Shown: one piece after another, positions 42,215 to 52,482 of the stretch
How positions within the stretch are numbered: the stretch's first letter is position 1
Layout of the letters: each line of letters begins with the position of its first letter
Source of the DNA: Ichthyophis bannanicus
Lineage: Eukaryota > Chordata > Amphibia > Gymnophiona > Ichthyophiidae
Direction of reading: 5' to 3'
DNA: 64,000 nucleotides
Assembly (NCBI GenBank): GCA_033557465.1
Contig: CM066033.1
Coordinates: forward strand, 1,247,827,523 to 1,247,891,522
The notes under the pieces: generated by a model
The model's database searches: none
What the model saw: the letters and a program-made list of their open reading frames with translations, nothing else
Told to the model about the DNA's origin: nothing
Translations under genes and position numbers: made by a program

Positions 42215-42865
42215 TATGGAGGCCTATTTTGTTGTGTGCGTCCCCCTCCTATCTGGACGGTCAGAATAGGGACATGCTCCTGTACACCTGATTCTGATCC
42301 CATGGGGGCTAGGCGTGCTCATGGGATCAGAATTGGGTCTACCGGCCTGGACATATAGGCCATGCTGGCCGCCCAGACATCCAAGCAACTCCCAGCTAGC
42401 CCAGCCTGGCTCCTGCATGGAGCAGCAGTAGCATGGCGTCCTATTGTCATGCCACCATGGCTCCATGCAGGAACTGTGATCCCCAGCAGTGACGGAAAAG
42501 TTATTTTTCCCACAGCCTGACCCGCGATCAGGCCGCTTTGGCCAAGGTTGGGCTGCGGGGAATCTCCTGCATCCTTCACCTCTTTGGCGGGCCCTGGATC
42601 TTGCATTCCCCATGCAAATGGCTGACCCTGGACATACAGGCCTGACCTCAGAATCGGCCCTGTACGTCTGGGGTCCTGGCACCACCTACAGCCCGCCCTC
42701 ACTCTGCCTGCAGCCCGTCCCTCCCTCCCACAAACAGAGCTTCCTGCACAGCCCACATCTATGTTCGGGGAGCTCTGTTTCCAAATGCAGGCCAGGAGTT
42801 TAGTGGGTCTTGATGTCTGGATCGCATATCCAGACCTGTATTCGTGGTTCAGAATGGACCCCATG
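42215..42865 (+). mobile_element. Palindrome-rich foldback repeat, copy E
   Basis: Left end 'GGCCTATTTTGTTGTG', right end reversed 'GGGTCCATTCTGAACC'. The CR1 host reads 'agatatgg' left and 'atggtctcc' right, so up to ATGG is duplicated. Stems include 'catggagcagcagtagcatgg' (42416) against 'ccatggctccatg' (42456-42468) and 'ctggacatacagg'/'cctgtacgtctgg' (42628-42672). Same stem order as copies B to D. Confidence 0.75.
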
Positions 42866-43531
42866 GTCTCCAAAACTGAACACAATACTCCAAATGATGC
42901 CTCACTAGTGACTTATACTGGGGCATTAATATCTCCTCCTTTCTGCTGGTTATTTCTCTCTGTATGCAACACAGCATTCTTCTGTCTTTGACTACCTCCT
43001 TGTCACATTTTTTTGTCACCTTGAGATCCTCAGACACTATCGCTCTGAGGTCCCTCTCTTGGTCCGTGCACACCAACCTCTCGCTCTCTAGTGCATACAA
43101 TTACTTTGGATTTCTGCATCCCAAGTGCACGACTCCACTTTTTTGTATTAAAGCTTAACTGCCAAGCACTAGACCATCTTTCCAGTTTTTGTAGATCTTT
43201 CTTCATGTTGTCCACTGCCTCAGAAGTGTCTACTCTGTTAAAAATGTTTGTGTCATTCAAAAAGGCAGACTTTTCCCTTCAGTCCTTCAGCAATATGATT
43301 CAAAAATACATTGACAGTACCAGTCCCAGGACCGAACCCTGGGGCACACTGCTAATCACCTTCCTTTCTTCTGAGTGAGTTCCGTTTACCACCATCTTCT
43401 GTTGTCTGTCAGTCAACCAATTTCTGATCCAGTTCACCACCTTGGGACCCATTTCCAGGCTGCTCAGTTTATTGATAAGCCTCCTACAAGGAACAGAAAC
43501 AAAGGCTTTGCTGAAATCTGGGAATATCACA

Positions 43532-44171
43532 CAGGGCCGTACCAAGCCATAAATGCATCCTGTGCAACTTGCACTTCTGGTGTGCTCTTTTCTCTCCCCC
43601 CCCCCCCAGTTTGTCATTTTCCCTGTGCCCAGCATCTCCCCATCTTACCCACACCTACATGTCCACACTGCCTGCCTTTGCTCTGCCGCCGCAGCGTTTC
43701 ATGTCTCCTTGGCAGTAGCGATGGCAGCAGCAGAGCGCATCTCTAATTGAACAAAAAAACACATGGGTATTTCTGACTCTGTGCTAGCACATTGGCCTGA
43801 TCTCTTCCTCCTCTGATGTAGGCTCACATCAGAGGAAGGAGGGACCAGACCAGTCATTCAAGTGCAGAGTTACAAAGATCTGCGTGTCAATGTCTGGTCT
43901 GGTCCCTCCCTCCTATGACGCGTTTACGTCAGAAGAGGGAGGGATCAGGCCAACATACACTCATGGAATCAGGAAGACCCACATGTTTTTTTCTTAATTA
44001 GAGATCCACTTTACTGCTGCCATCAAGAAGACACGAAAAGCGGTGGCAACAGGGCAAGGGCAGGCAGCTGAGAGGGGGGCAGGGGAAGCCGAGGCTGGCA
44101 ACCCCAAATACTCCCCCTTTTTTTGGGCCCTGTGAGGCTGCACTCCTCACACAGGGCTAGTTATGGCACTG
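43532..44171. mobile_element. hAT-type foldback MITE, 640 bp, with 8-bp duplication
   Basis: Flanked by perfect ATATCACA (43524-43531 and 44172-44179). The ends 'CAGGGCCGTACCAAGCC' and, reversed, 'CAGTGCCATAACTAGCC' are imperfect TIRs starting with CAG, as in hAT elements. The two halves form long arms, for example 'cctctgatgtaggctcacatcagagg' at 43810-43835 and 'ccagaccagtcattcaagtgcag' against 'ctgcgtgtcaatgtctggtctgg'-type text at 43880-43905. No transposase. It interrupts CR1 family C. Confidence 0.85.
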
Positions 44172-44398
44172 ATATCACATCCATTGCATGCCCTTGATTT
44201 AGTTCTCTGGTCACCTAGTCAAAGAACTCAATCAAATTTATTTGGCATGATTGTCCTTTGGTAAATCCATGCTGTCCTGGGTCATGCAACCCATTAGTTT
44301 CTAGAAAGTCCACTACTCTTTCTTTCAGGAGCACTTCCATGACTTTTCCTACCACTGAGGTATGGTTTACTGGCCTATAGCTTGTCACCTCTTCCCTA

Positions 44399-44833
44399 TT
44401 ACAACTTTTGTGAAGAGGTACCACCCCTTCTCCTGTCCTGCAGAACCTCTTCCGTCTCTAAGGATCTATTAAAAACATCATTTAAAGGCCCTGCCAGAAC
44501 CTGTCTGAGCTCTTTTAGTAGTTCTACCAGATGTATTCCATCCGGTCCCATGGACTTGTCCACTTTCAGTTTTGCAAACTGTTCGAAAACATCATTTTCT
44601 GTGAATGGTGTGACATCTACTCCATTCCCATTTGCATATTTGTCAATCATAGGTGGTTCTTCTCCAGGATTTTCTTTAGTGAATACAGAACAGAAGTATT
44701 TGTTTAGCATTTTTGCCTTCTTGCTGTCACTTTCCACAAATCTATCCTTGGCACTTTTGAGTCTTGCAATTATACCTCTGATCTTCCTCTTCTCCTGAAT
44801 ATACCTAAAAAACGTTTTGCCTGAATGCTTCAC
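44399..44833 (-). pseudogene. CR1 linker and RT start (family C)
   Basis: A 144-codon frame: linker 'GKTFFRYIQEKRKIRGI', 'MLNKYFCSVFTKENPGEEP', then RT block 0 'VFEQFAKLKVDKSMGPDGI' and 'PLNDVFNRSLETEEVLQD'. It ends in a TGA-type lesion region. The next block ('YRPVNHTSVVGKVMEVLLK') is in the frame 44215-44424. Confidence 0.75.
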
Positions 44834-45075
44834 ATCTAGACATTTTTTCTTCCGCCTTTGCTTTTGTTATCCTTATTTCTCTGTCTTTTTCAGCTTTATC
44901 CTGTATTCTTTGCTGTGTTCTTCTTTTTGTCGTCTTCTGAATTTTGTGAAAGCTGTGTTTTTTGCCTTTATTTGTGCAGCTACTTATTTGAAGAACTATG
45001 TAGGTTTCCCTTTCTTCTTGTTTTCATTTACTTTACTTTCTTTCCTGGGTTTGCATTCAATGTAACTCCTTTTTC

Positions 45076-45589
45076 CTAGTTAGGCCAAGCTGGCCTGAGA
45101 AACTACTGTTTTGTGTAAGGTTTAGTCAGACATCCAGAGAGGGCACCCTCAACACTAATGCATGGTGGGCGACCTCTCCCACTGAGAAGCCTTCCAATCC
45201 CCTAGATACCAGGTTTTTATAGTAAGATAGTAACATTGACTCTTTGGCCCATCTTCTATTACTTCACTTTCACACACTTCTCCAGTTAGAAAAGGGCTCC
45301 ATAACTATCCTCCTCTGAAAAATGCATAGGGACAATTAGGGAACCCTGCTTCATATGGACTATAGTTTGACATATATTACTTTGGCACCATACCATCCAG
45401 CCAGATATGTGCTGGCTGACTAGTATAGACAATCTTCAAAAGATCTCATTCCTGTTCCAAGTGAAAAAGGGCCATTCCAACAGAAATTAACATATTAATG
45501 CTCACCACATCTACCCAGTCAGGGGAGGTGGTAAGGGCGGAGAGTGGGAGCGTTGTGGACATGGCACACCAAGAAGATATGGCTTCTCC
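45076..45589. other. No recognisable gene
   Basis: Contains 'acatattactttggcaccataccatccagccagatatgtgctggctgac', and no frame with known motif. Confidence 0.35.
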
Positions 45590-46300
45590 ATTTTATAAAG
45601 GGACTCCAAGTCTGGAACAAAAATTATAGATGTCAGTATTTACACTTGCCCCTGCCCAAGTATGGCCCCCTAAAAGAATGATCTTGATCCCCCCTCCCAT
45701 CCCCCTGAAGCAGGACATAGATCCCCCCTCCTCCTGAAGGCCATCCAATGAAAAGCAAAATGGCGATCCCCACTTAGAAAAGACCTCCCCCACTATCTGG
45801 GCTACCCCATCCCTGATGAAAATCCCCAGGCTTACTGCGGTAATTGGTGTTCACTGGTCCCTCTCCAATGACACTTACTGGTACTGCTAGTACTGCGAGC
45901 TTACCACTAGGGGAAAGCACCATTTTGGAGAGGGACCATGTGCAGAGCAGGAGTGAGTGTGCCTCACTCCTTTTCTTTATGAACTTCAATGACCCTGGTA
46001 AGTCTGGTGAGGTTCATTGGGGCGGTGAAGTTAGGGGAGCCTTTCTAAAGGGGGAGGTCACCATTTTGCTTTTGGTTAGGGGGGGCCTTCAGGAGAAAGG
46101 AGATTGAGGTCCTGCTTGGGGGGGGTGTGTGAGAGAGGGATCAAGGTCATGCTCTGGGGGGGGGGCATACCTAGTCAGGGGCAGGTAAGGGGGGTCCTGG
46201 CGTCTTGGGTGAGGCAGGGAGACTTCATCTGTAGTATTGCACAGGTATGACATCTGTACCATTGCAGTAATTTTAGGAGGCTGCTCCCATGTCTAAGTGG
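45590..46300. mobile_element. Foldback repeat with long arms
   Basis: The left arm (about 45730-45785: 'ctgaaggccatcc', 'atgaaaagcaaaatggcgatcc', 'ttagaaaag') is matched in reverse by the right arm (about 46042-46095: 'ctttctaaag', 'ggtcaccattttgcttttgg', 'ggccttcagg'). G-run and C-run tracts occur on both arms (45691-45735; 46080-46175). Short frames here are not credible genes. Outer ends are not clear. Confidence 0.6.
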
Positions 46301-46887
46301 GGAATGGGGGATTTCTATTACATTTTTCCAATATACAGCTTGCTAAAATTGCTGCTCCTGCCAAGGATATAACTGTGCAATTCTGCAGCTATTTAACAAG
46401 GGGCTCTGTGGTTAGCAGAACCTCTCGTAAAATACTGGCCTAATTCTCCACATCCCGAGATGGATGAGGGAGTTCCCCTCTCCACATCCTTTCTAGAATT
46501 CCCCTTTGTTTTTTTCTAGAGTCAAATTTCAGACTTACTCGATATGCCACAGATCAGTGTATTATCTAAGTGTTTTACAAAATGAAAATGAATATAAAAT
46601 AAATAAAATAATAATCAAAAAGACATACGGTAGGACAACAGAGAAGAGGGGAGAGAGCCAGCTGAACAATCAGCACTTTAATATGAATGTTCCTGGGGTT
46701 CATTCCACCCAACACAACAGGAATACAGTAGCATACCAGGAGGTTTGACAAAATATGGAGGTGTTAAGTGACTACTCCTGCATTGTTCCAAAAAGCAGCA
46801 TTTACATGGAGCATATCTGTGAGGGAGGTCAGTATATAAAAGTCACTTTGAATAATGAATTTTCAAGTTAGCCTTACACAGAGAAGG
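46301..46887. other. No recognisable gene
   Basis: 46506-46748 is open for 80 codons on the plus strand but without any motif. AT-rich 'aaataaataaaataataatc' at about 46597-46618 may be a retroelement tail. Confidence 0.35.
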
Positions 46888-47079
46888 CAAGTTATCCAGT
46901 TCCAGGAGTGAGATTTTAAGCCAGTCCTGGATTTCTAACAAGATTATCCTTATGCATTATGGGACCTGCTGCACTGATTCCAATGGACAAAATTAGGGAC
47001 TACAACTACCACACTGCATTGCAATGTAAATTTAAAACAGAACTGGCAAAAAATCTCACTCCTGGAACTGGATAACTTG
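46888..47079. mobile_element. MITE with perfect 30-bp TIRs
   Basis: CAAGTTATCCAGTTCCAGGA... at 46888-46917 is exactly the reverse complement of 47050-47079. Total 192 bp, non-coding, with 'gggactacaactaccacactgc' in the middle. The perfect ends suggest that it is young. The target duplication could not be settled. Confidence 0.85.
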
Positions 47080-47454
47080 GCAACTCTGCTTACTTTTTGT
47101 GTGTGATGATTTCAAATAGAAATCAAGGGACAGCTTGTTTCATAAGGGGAGTATCACACTGAGGGCAGTTTGTCTCATTGATTGTAACCATATTCTGGTG
47201 TTAAGACAGAATCATTAGGATATTCTATTATAAAAAAAATACATAGAGAATTGTGCAGGAGTATGGGACGTAAACAGATAAGAAAAATGGGCAATCCACA
47301 ATAAAAACTTCAATGGGTCAACATTAGGATTTTGATTGCAGTCCTAAATATGATTGGTAAATAATGCTTCTCGTTTGGTAGAACACGGCTTTACCGCTGT
47401 GTTTTGAATCGGCTGTGATGGCGAAATGCAGGAAGACTTAAGTCCTTGGAGTGG

Positions 47455-47660
47455 TGTGTTGCTATAGTCAAAAACAATGCAATGCGTGCCTTTAAGTCAG
47501 TGCTGATTCCCAGTAATCCAGCAACTCCTGGGTTTTCTTGGCAGTGTGACCCGAAGTAGATAGTCAGGCCTTTCTTCAGAGGGAACAGAGGGTTAAGTGA
47601 CCTGCCCATAGAGTGCTAGTGGGAATAAAACCATGGACCTTTGCTTACCAAGCCAGCACT
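47455..47660 (-). mobile_element. tRNA-type SINE with RTE-like tail
   Basis: Reversed relative of 35948-36160: 'gggttttcttggcagtgtgacc', 'agggttaagtgacctgccc', 'gctagtgggaataaaaccatgg' (B-box region). Its 5' end is broken at 47660 by the next SINE. The tail at 47460-47500, reversed, reads 'cagcactgacttaaaggcacgcattg', close to the RTE 3' end. Confidence 0.7.
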
Positions 47661-47945
47661 CTATTTTATTTTACCAGTTTTGTATACCGCCTTATCCTTC
47701 AATCAAAGCGGTTTACATTATTTTTTCACTACAAACAGGTTCTGGATACATTCCATTGTCCTCAAAGGGCTCCCAATCTATGTGTACCTGAGGCAATGGA
47801 GGGTTAAGTGGCTTGCCCAAGGCCACAAGGAGTGCCTATAGGACTAAAACCCCCAGTCCCTCTGGCCTGAGATTGCTGTCCCCAGGTGAAACTTCAACCC
47901 CCAGCCCTCCAGTTTGAGGTACCGTGTCCTAACCATGTAGCTGAA
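47661..47945 (-). mobile_element. tRNA-type SINE
   Basis: Tail 'attttattttaccagttttgtataccgcc' at the left, then 'tgaggcaatggagggttaagtggcttgcccaaggccac' and 'gtaccgtgtcctaacca' (A-box side) at the right. Closely related to 3222-3515, 31190-31458 and 60231-60513. Confidence 0.75.
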
Positions 47946-48410
47946 AATTCAAGTCATTGTCAGATTTAACACGTAAGATCTTGGAAATTCTAGAATGTGT
48001 AGTGTTTCTGGTAAAAATGCGTAATAAGGTCGTGAGAAAATAAGTGCCTCGGATTTTCAGGAGTTCAGTGTAATTCTGTTTGTGGTAAGCCAATAAATAA
48101 TAATTGTGAGATTGCTTGTGATTTCATCCATGACTTTGGTATCTGAACGATCCAATGTAATCAGTAATTGAATATCATCTGCATAAAAAAATGTGCTAAA
48201 TCCCAAAGTTTGAATGAGGGTTGCTAATGACACCATGCAGATATTAAAGAGGGTAGAGGCTAAAACTGAGCTCTGTGGCACACCACAGTGAAGAGAACGA
48301 GCGGCAGGAATAGCATCTTTCCAACAAACAGTGAACAATCCAGAAATGATCTTTGCAGTTTTCTGGGTTCCATTAGAAACATTGTAAATACTGCAACATC
48401 GCTCTATTAG

Positions 48411-49320
48411 AAAAGCACCAGGATCATGACCCTACGAGAATTACGGAGAATGAAGAGGCTGTGGTCACCGGGGATGTTCCCATTCCAACTGATAAAAATC
48501 TGAATGCAAGGAAACCAGGCATAGTGGCAAAGGAGAAAAACACCAGAACCACATTCATAACAGAGGCGTCAGTTCCAAGTGATTATCGTGTGGAGAGGGA
48601 GAAGATCCTCAAGTACCAGGAAATGTAATCAGAGACAGAGGGCCTCTTTTCCTGAAGCCCATTAGGTTGTTAATGGATAATTTAACACGTGTCTACAGGC
48701 AGTCGGGAACACTAACACGTGATAGTGTTAGCCTTCGCATGCCAAAATGCACGTTAATCAGCAATCGCAGGGAATGAGTGGAGGGTGGGCGTGGAGAGCA
48801 CATTACCCTTAGCACCAGGGCAATAGCCACATCCTCAACGGCAATGCATCTCTTAACGTGGGTTCACCTAATGACTCCAAAATAGTGGAGTGCATATTAG
48901 GAAAACCCTTCACATGTTAGCTGCCAGGGACATACTGAACATGCCCCTATAGCTACCGTGTGGCCTTTGCCATTAACACACATGAGGTCAGCATGTTATT
49001 GGTGAATCCTTAGCGGGTTTACTAGAAGGGATCCTAAGAAAATATGGCAGAAAAGATTCAGAAATGTATCCCATTTTGTTGGGTGCCTAAGGCTTGATTA
49101 AGGGGAATTTCCAAGCACATCTTGACAAAATGCATATACATGTTACGAATTCCCAAAGGAAGCTCTCTTTGGCATGTTGCAAGTACCACAAGGAGCATTA
49201 GCAATAAATCTGAGAGACTGAGACCACACTCCTTATACTCTGGCTTAGGAGTGAGGTTCATTGCTATCATGGTATGTACTAAACTAATTCATTTGAAGAA
49301 ATTGCCCTTTGAGACAATCT
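48411..49320 (+). mobile_element. R4/Dong-like LINE C-terminus, split by a MITE
   Basis: 48411-48632 reads in pieces 'VTGDVPIPTDKNLNARKPG' and 'ITEASVPSDYRVEREKILK' then 'YQEM', matching the 'VPVPSNYSVNRIEREK..YQEM' block of the copy at 15813-16103. From 49020 it continues ('KKIWQKRF' type text) to the common 3' end at about 49248-49320. A 379-bp MITE lies at 48641-49019. Confidence 0.65.
48641..49019. mobile_element. MITE inside the R4-like fragment
   Basis: Imperfect TIRs: left 'GGCCTCTTTTCCTGAAGCCCATTAGG', right reversed 'GGATCCCTTCTAGTAAACCCGCTAAGG'. Inner sequence has repeated 'ttaacacgtg', 'taacacacatgag' style words. Its removal restores the R4-like reading. Confidence 0.6.
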
Positions 49321-50309
49321 TTAAAAGTTATCCTCCCTGCTTTTAGGATAGAGCTGAAATACGTAAAAAAAAAAACAAACTAGAATCACAAAAAAGTCAC
49401 ATTAATGTTGTGAATATCCTGAAAAACAGACCTGGTACAGGGACAAGGTAATTGATTAATATAGTTGCCTGTTTTCCACTCCTCTCTCTAGTTTTATAAA
49501 ACTCATTTGACCGAAACAAGAAATAATAAATGTGGAACTAGAATTCTTTACTCAGATGAAATTGATTATGCAAATAGGATCTTGGATATTGCTGGTTCTG
49601 CTGACAGAGATTTCTGTGTAGTTCTCCAATGTTCATTATTTTGTGGGAACAGTGAGCTTATGGAATTTGTTGATTCAAACATAAAGAAAATGACTGGGCA
49701 AAGCTTTCACCAGCAGAAAAGAGAAAAGAGAAAAAGACTGCTGCAAGCAGAGGTAGTCTCTTTTCCTAAGTTGTGAACTAGGAAAGTCTTCTAGAAGGTC
49801 AGCTCAGCCCTCATCAAAAAGAGCAGCTGCAGGCTGTAGGAATCATCATCAAGGGTTTCAGAGGACACTGCAATTGTTAAACCAAAAAGTGGAGCATCTG
49901 TTATTGCCTGTTTAACATCTTCATCAGTTTTATATGACTTCATAAGCTTTTCCCTGCCCGACGTTCTCCTGGATGCAAATATCAGCAGACTCTTGAAACC
50001 TTTTTATCAGATTTTTGTCGTCATACTCCTGATATTTAAATTATCGAACTAATCATTTTCCAATCAATTTCTCTCATCATTTAATAAGAGATTTTAAAAT
50101 ATATCTCTAAAAGGATGCAACTGAAAACCCAACTTTCAACAGCTTAGACCATATTTTTTCTTTACATTTGGGGGGGGGGGGGGGGAGAGGAATTTTAGAA
50201 GATTTGTCCAAGTGCAATCTGGGATGTCTAAGCCAGAACGTCTGAAAAAAATGCAGGCACGCGCAGCAGCATCTACTTAGACATCCCCAGAACCGTATCT
50301 TAGAATGTG
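49321..50309. other. One unassigned frame, otherwise nothing
   Basis: 49507-49776 (plus) is open for 89 codons, 'ADRDFCVVLQCSLFCGNSE' and a lysine-rich end, with no family that I recognise and no clear start context. A 17-base G run lies at about 50170-50186. No RNA gene seen. Confidence 0.35.
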
Positions 50310-50460
50310 GACATCTAGAATAGCATAATGGTTAGAGTAGTGAGTGAGGTAACAAGGCAGTCAGGGTTCAAATTCCACTGCTGCTATATTTGAACTAGTA
50401 CTGGGGATGATAGTGTGTTTCTCTCTACATACAGTAGTCTGGGTGTTATGGTAGCAATAA
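50310..50460 (+). mobile_element. Possible SINE head
   Basis: 'agaatagcataatggttagag' (A box) and 'cagggttcaaattccactgctgc' (B box) are spaced as in tRNA-derived SINEs. The downstream 'cttgggcaagtcactt' part is missing. Confidence 0.45.
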
Positions 50461-51261
50461 GAGATGGCAGATTGAATACTTTCAATGAGGATAAGGATTT
50501 CTGAACCCCTGAAGAAGCCTGTTTGGTGAAACAAAGATCTTTGTTGGGTTTACCAGAGAATGGGGTGTTGGCAGTTTGGTGAATACAGCATTGGTGGTCG
50601 CCTCCATTAATCTTTTATGCAAAAAGGATCACAACCTGTGGAGCTTTTGTTTGAAACTTCAAATATATAAGATAAGTAATTAATTGCTTATAAGTTATGC
50701 TTCTAGATTGTTGGTGAAGTGTGCTTTCCTTTATTTATAGGAGATGTCACCTTTTTGCTTCAAGAACGGTTCCATTCTGAAAGTTAAAGACACATGGGGG
50801 TATGTTTACTAAACCGCGCAATTGTGCGGGGCACACTTGAGCGTGCGCTAAGGTACCTTAGCACACGCTAATAGTGCATTTTTGGGCCCCGCATACGTGC
50901 GCACTGCACTAACGGGCCCGCTCATGTGCGCGGCGCGTTGAAGTGCGATAGAGGCGTGGAAAGGCAATCCGAGGGCGGAGGAAGGCTCCCGAGGGGCGGG
51001 GGGATGGGGTCAATGGGCAGAGAGTGGGAAGGGAGAGGCTCCCCGCACAGGAGCGGGGCTGAATGTCGGTCAAAAAAATACCGCGAGTGAAAACCTCGCG
51101 TTAGAGCCGATTTAAAGGAAGAGAAACCATTTCCGTCAGCAATGTACAGCAAAACCGGGGAAACCTACAAAACGTGAGCAGTGTGATACATGTGCACAGA
51201 GCAAAATAGCAAATAAAACCTTAAAATGACCACAAGAAAAAGTTTAAACATTATAATTCAG

Positions 51262-51442
51262 CTGGGCAACAGTGATATCAATGGGAAACAATAAAAAACA
51301 CTCCCAGGAAAGCTCCAAAAAAAAAAAGAAATGATTTTTGGAAGGGTCTACGCTCCGTAGACTCTTTCAAAAATCACTTCATTTTATTGGAGCTTTCTTG
51401 GGAGTGTTTTTTATGTTGCCCATTGCTATCACTGTTGCCCAG
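51262..51442. repeat. Long hairpin, conserved in both copies of the TIR element
   Basis: The arms pair over almost their full length: 'gctgggcaacagtgatatcaatggg', 'aaaaaacactcccaggaaagctcc' against 'ggagctttcttgggagtgtttttt', 'cccattgctatcactgttgcccagc', with 'tctacgctccgtaga' near the turn. The second copy lies at 63445-63622. It could be an older MITE or a structural part of the element. Confidence 0.75.
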
Positions 51443-51612
51443 CTTGGTTTTGTTCTTTTTCCACTTTTTCCGAGGTCATTTTTGAGGTTTATTTGCACTT
51501 TTGTCCCCATACAAGGTAAATGAGCCCACAGTAAAATTGTGCAGAGCAGGGTTTCGGACTCATCCGGCCAGGTTTCCTATCTCCAGAGACTGCACTGTCT
51601 CTGTGGCCACAG

Positions 51613-52230
51613 TGTGGTGCAGCAGACACAGCCAGTGCCTGTAAGACCAGTGGGTCACAGGTTCAAATCCCAGCTGGGCCTCCTGCCAACCCAGTCCCCA
51701 TAGTTTTACCCACCACTAAACAGTGATAGTACAGACACATCTTTATTGCAGAGAACATAAGCATGGTTCCAACACCTATATTTTACCCTACACCGCACAC
51801 AAACCATAACAATTGGCATTACCTACAGCCGAGTACCCCAAATTCAGTCCTGGAGTGCCAAAACTCAATCAGGTCATATGCTTTTTCCCAGATAAGGACA
51901 TGTCTGCATGTTGGCGGAAGGGTACAGGTGGTGGAGGGGGCAGTGGCTGCAAACCACAGCAGACAGTGGCCTAGGCCTGTGCAGGCTGGCACTGTCCACC
52001 ACACCAGACAGGCTCTGTGGGATGTACGGTCATGGACTCCCCAAGGAACACAGCCTATCTGTGGCAACAAGGTGGTGCAATGCACACAGACAGTGTATGC
52101 AAGAACAGAAAGTCACAGGTTCAAAGCCCAGCTGGGGCTACTGCCAATCCAGTCCACATATTTTTCCTACAACTAAACCATGATAGTAAGGACAACCCTT
52201 TATTGATGAGAACATACGCATGGTTAATAC
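51613..52230 (+). repeat. Tandem tRNA-like units (period about 458 bp)
   Basis: Unit 1 has an A-box match TGGTGCAGCAG (51615-51625) and a B-box match GGTTCAAATCC (51660-51670), 34 bp apart. Unit 2 repeats this at 52073-52083 and 52118-52128 (GGTTCAAAGCC). After each follow 'cagctggg', 'aatccagtcc' and 'tttattg.. gagaacata'. The copy at 63 kb lacks the first unit's box part (about 300 bp), so the unit number varies. These may be pol III promoters of a SINE-like module, not host tRNA genes. Confidence 0.6.
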
Positions 52231-52284
52231 GCCTATAATTTACCACACCCAACACAGACACCATAAACAGGCGCATTACCTAGA

Positions 52285-52482
52285 GCAGAGTCTCCCAAAT
52301 GCAGTCCTCGAGGGCCACACACCATTCAGGTTCCATGCTGACTCTTATAAAGATGCCTGTGCTGCATATCTATGCACCACCCCCATGGTATGCTGATGTA
52401 GCTCATGCATATTCATGAGGGACAGCATGAAAACCCGAACAGTGTTTGGAACACCAGGACTGGAGTTGGGAAACTCTGCCGT
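52285..52482. mobile_element. Foldback MITE inside the TIR element
   Basis: Left 'gcagagtctcccaaatgcagtcctcgag' and right 'caccaggactggagttgggaaactctgc' are imperfect inverted ends, and inner words 'atgcatattcatgaggg' recall the MITE at 7345. Non-coding. Confidence 0.55.

Larger units (their letters stand above)
41529..45075 (-). mobile_element. CR1-clade LINE (family C), interrupted twice
   Basis: 3' end at 41529 ('tagtaacatagtatatgatggcagataaagacc' on plus). 41884-42214 is the C-terminal domain ('YLTKNIKRLEMVQRKAIKM', 'DLEERRDRGNMIQTFKYL'). Foldback copy E (42215-42865) breaks the 'FWRPYLTKN' codons. 42866-43531 is the RT palm ('FNRVDTSEAVDNMKKDLQK', 'SSVPQGSVLGLVL'). A hAT MITE follows (43532-44171). 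44180-45075 has 'LHDPGQHGFTKGQSCQIN' and the linker 'HSGKTFFRYIQEKRKIRG', 'LNKYFCSVFTKENPGEEPP'. The endonuclease is absent. Confidence 0.8.
47330..48410 (-). mobile_element. L2-like LINE remnant split by two SINEs
   Basis: 48057-48338 on minus reads 'HCGVPQSSVLASTLFNICM' and 'GFSTFFYADDIQLLITLDR', RT blocks with the catalytic ADD kept and PQGS changed to PQSS. Weaker C-terminal text continues to 47946 and again at 47330-47450. Two SINEs lie in between. Family within L2/CR1 is not settled. Confidence 0.65.

Noticed and set aside
50170..50186. G-quadruplex or regulatory G run
   Set aside because: It is a plain homopolymer of about 17 G. Similar short G or C runs occur at 2113, 29343, 43599 and 46157. 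No further structure.
51615..51670. A tRNA gene
   Set aside because: A and B boxes are present, but I could not fold a full cloverleaf with a proper acceptor stem and anticodon loop, and the module is part of a repeated unit.
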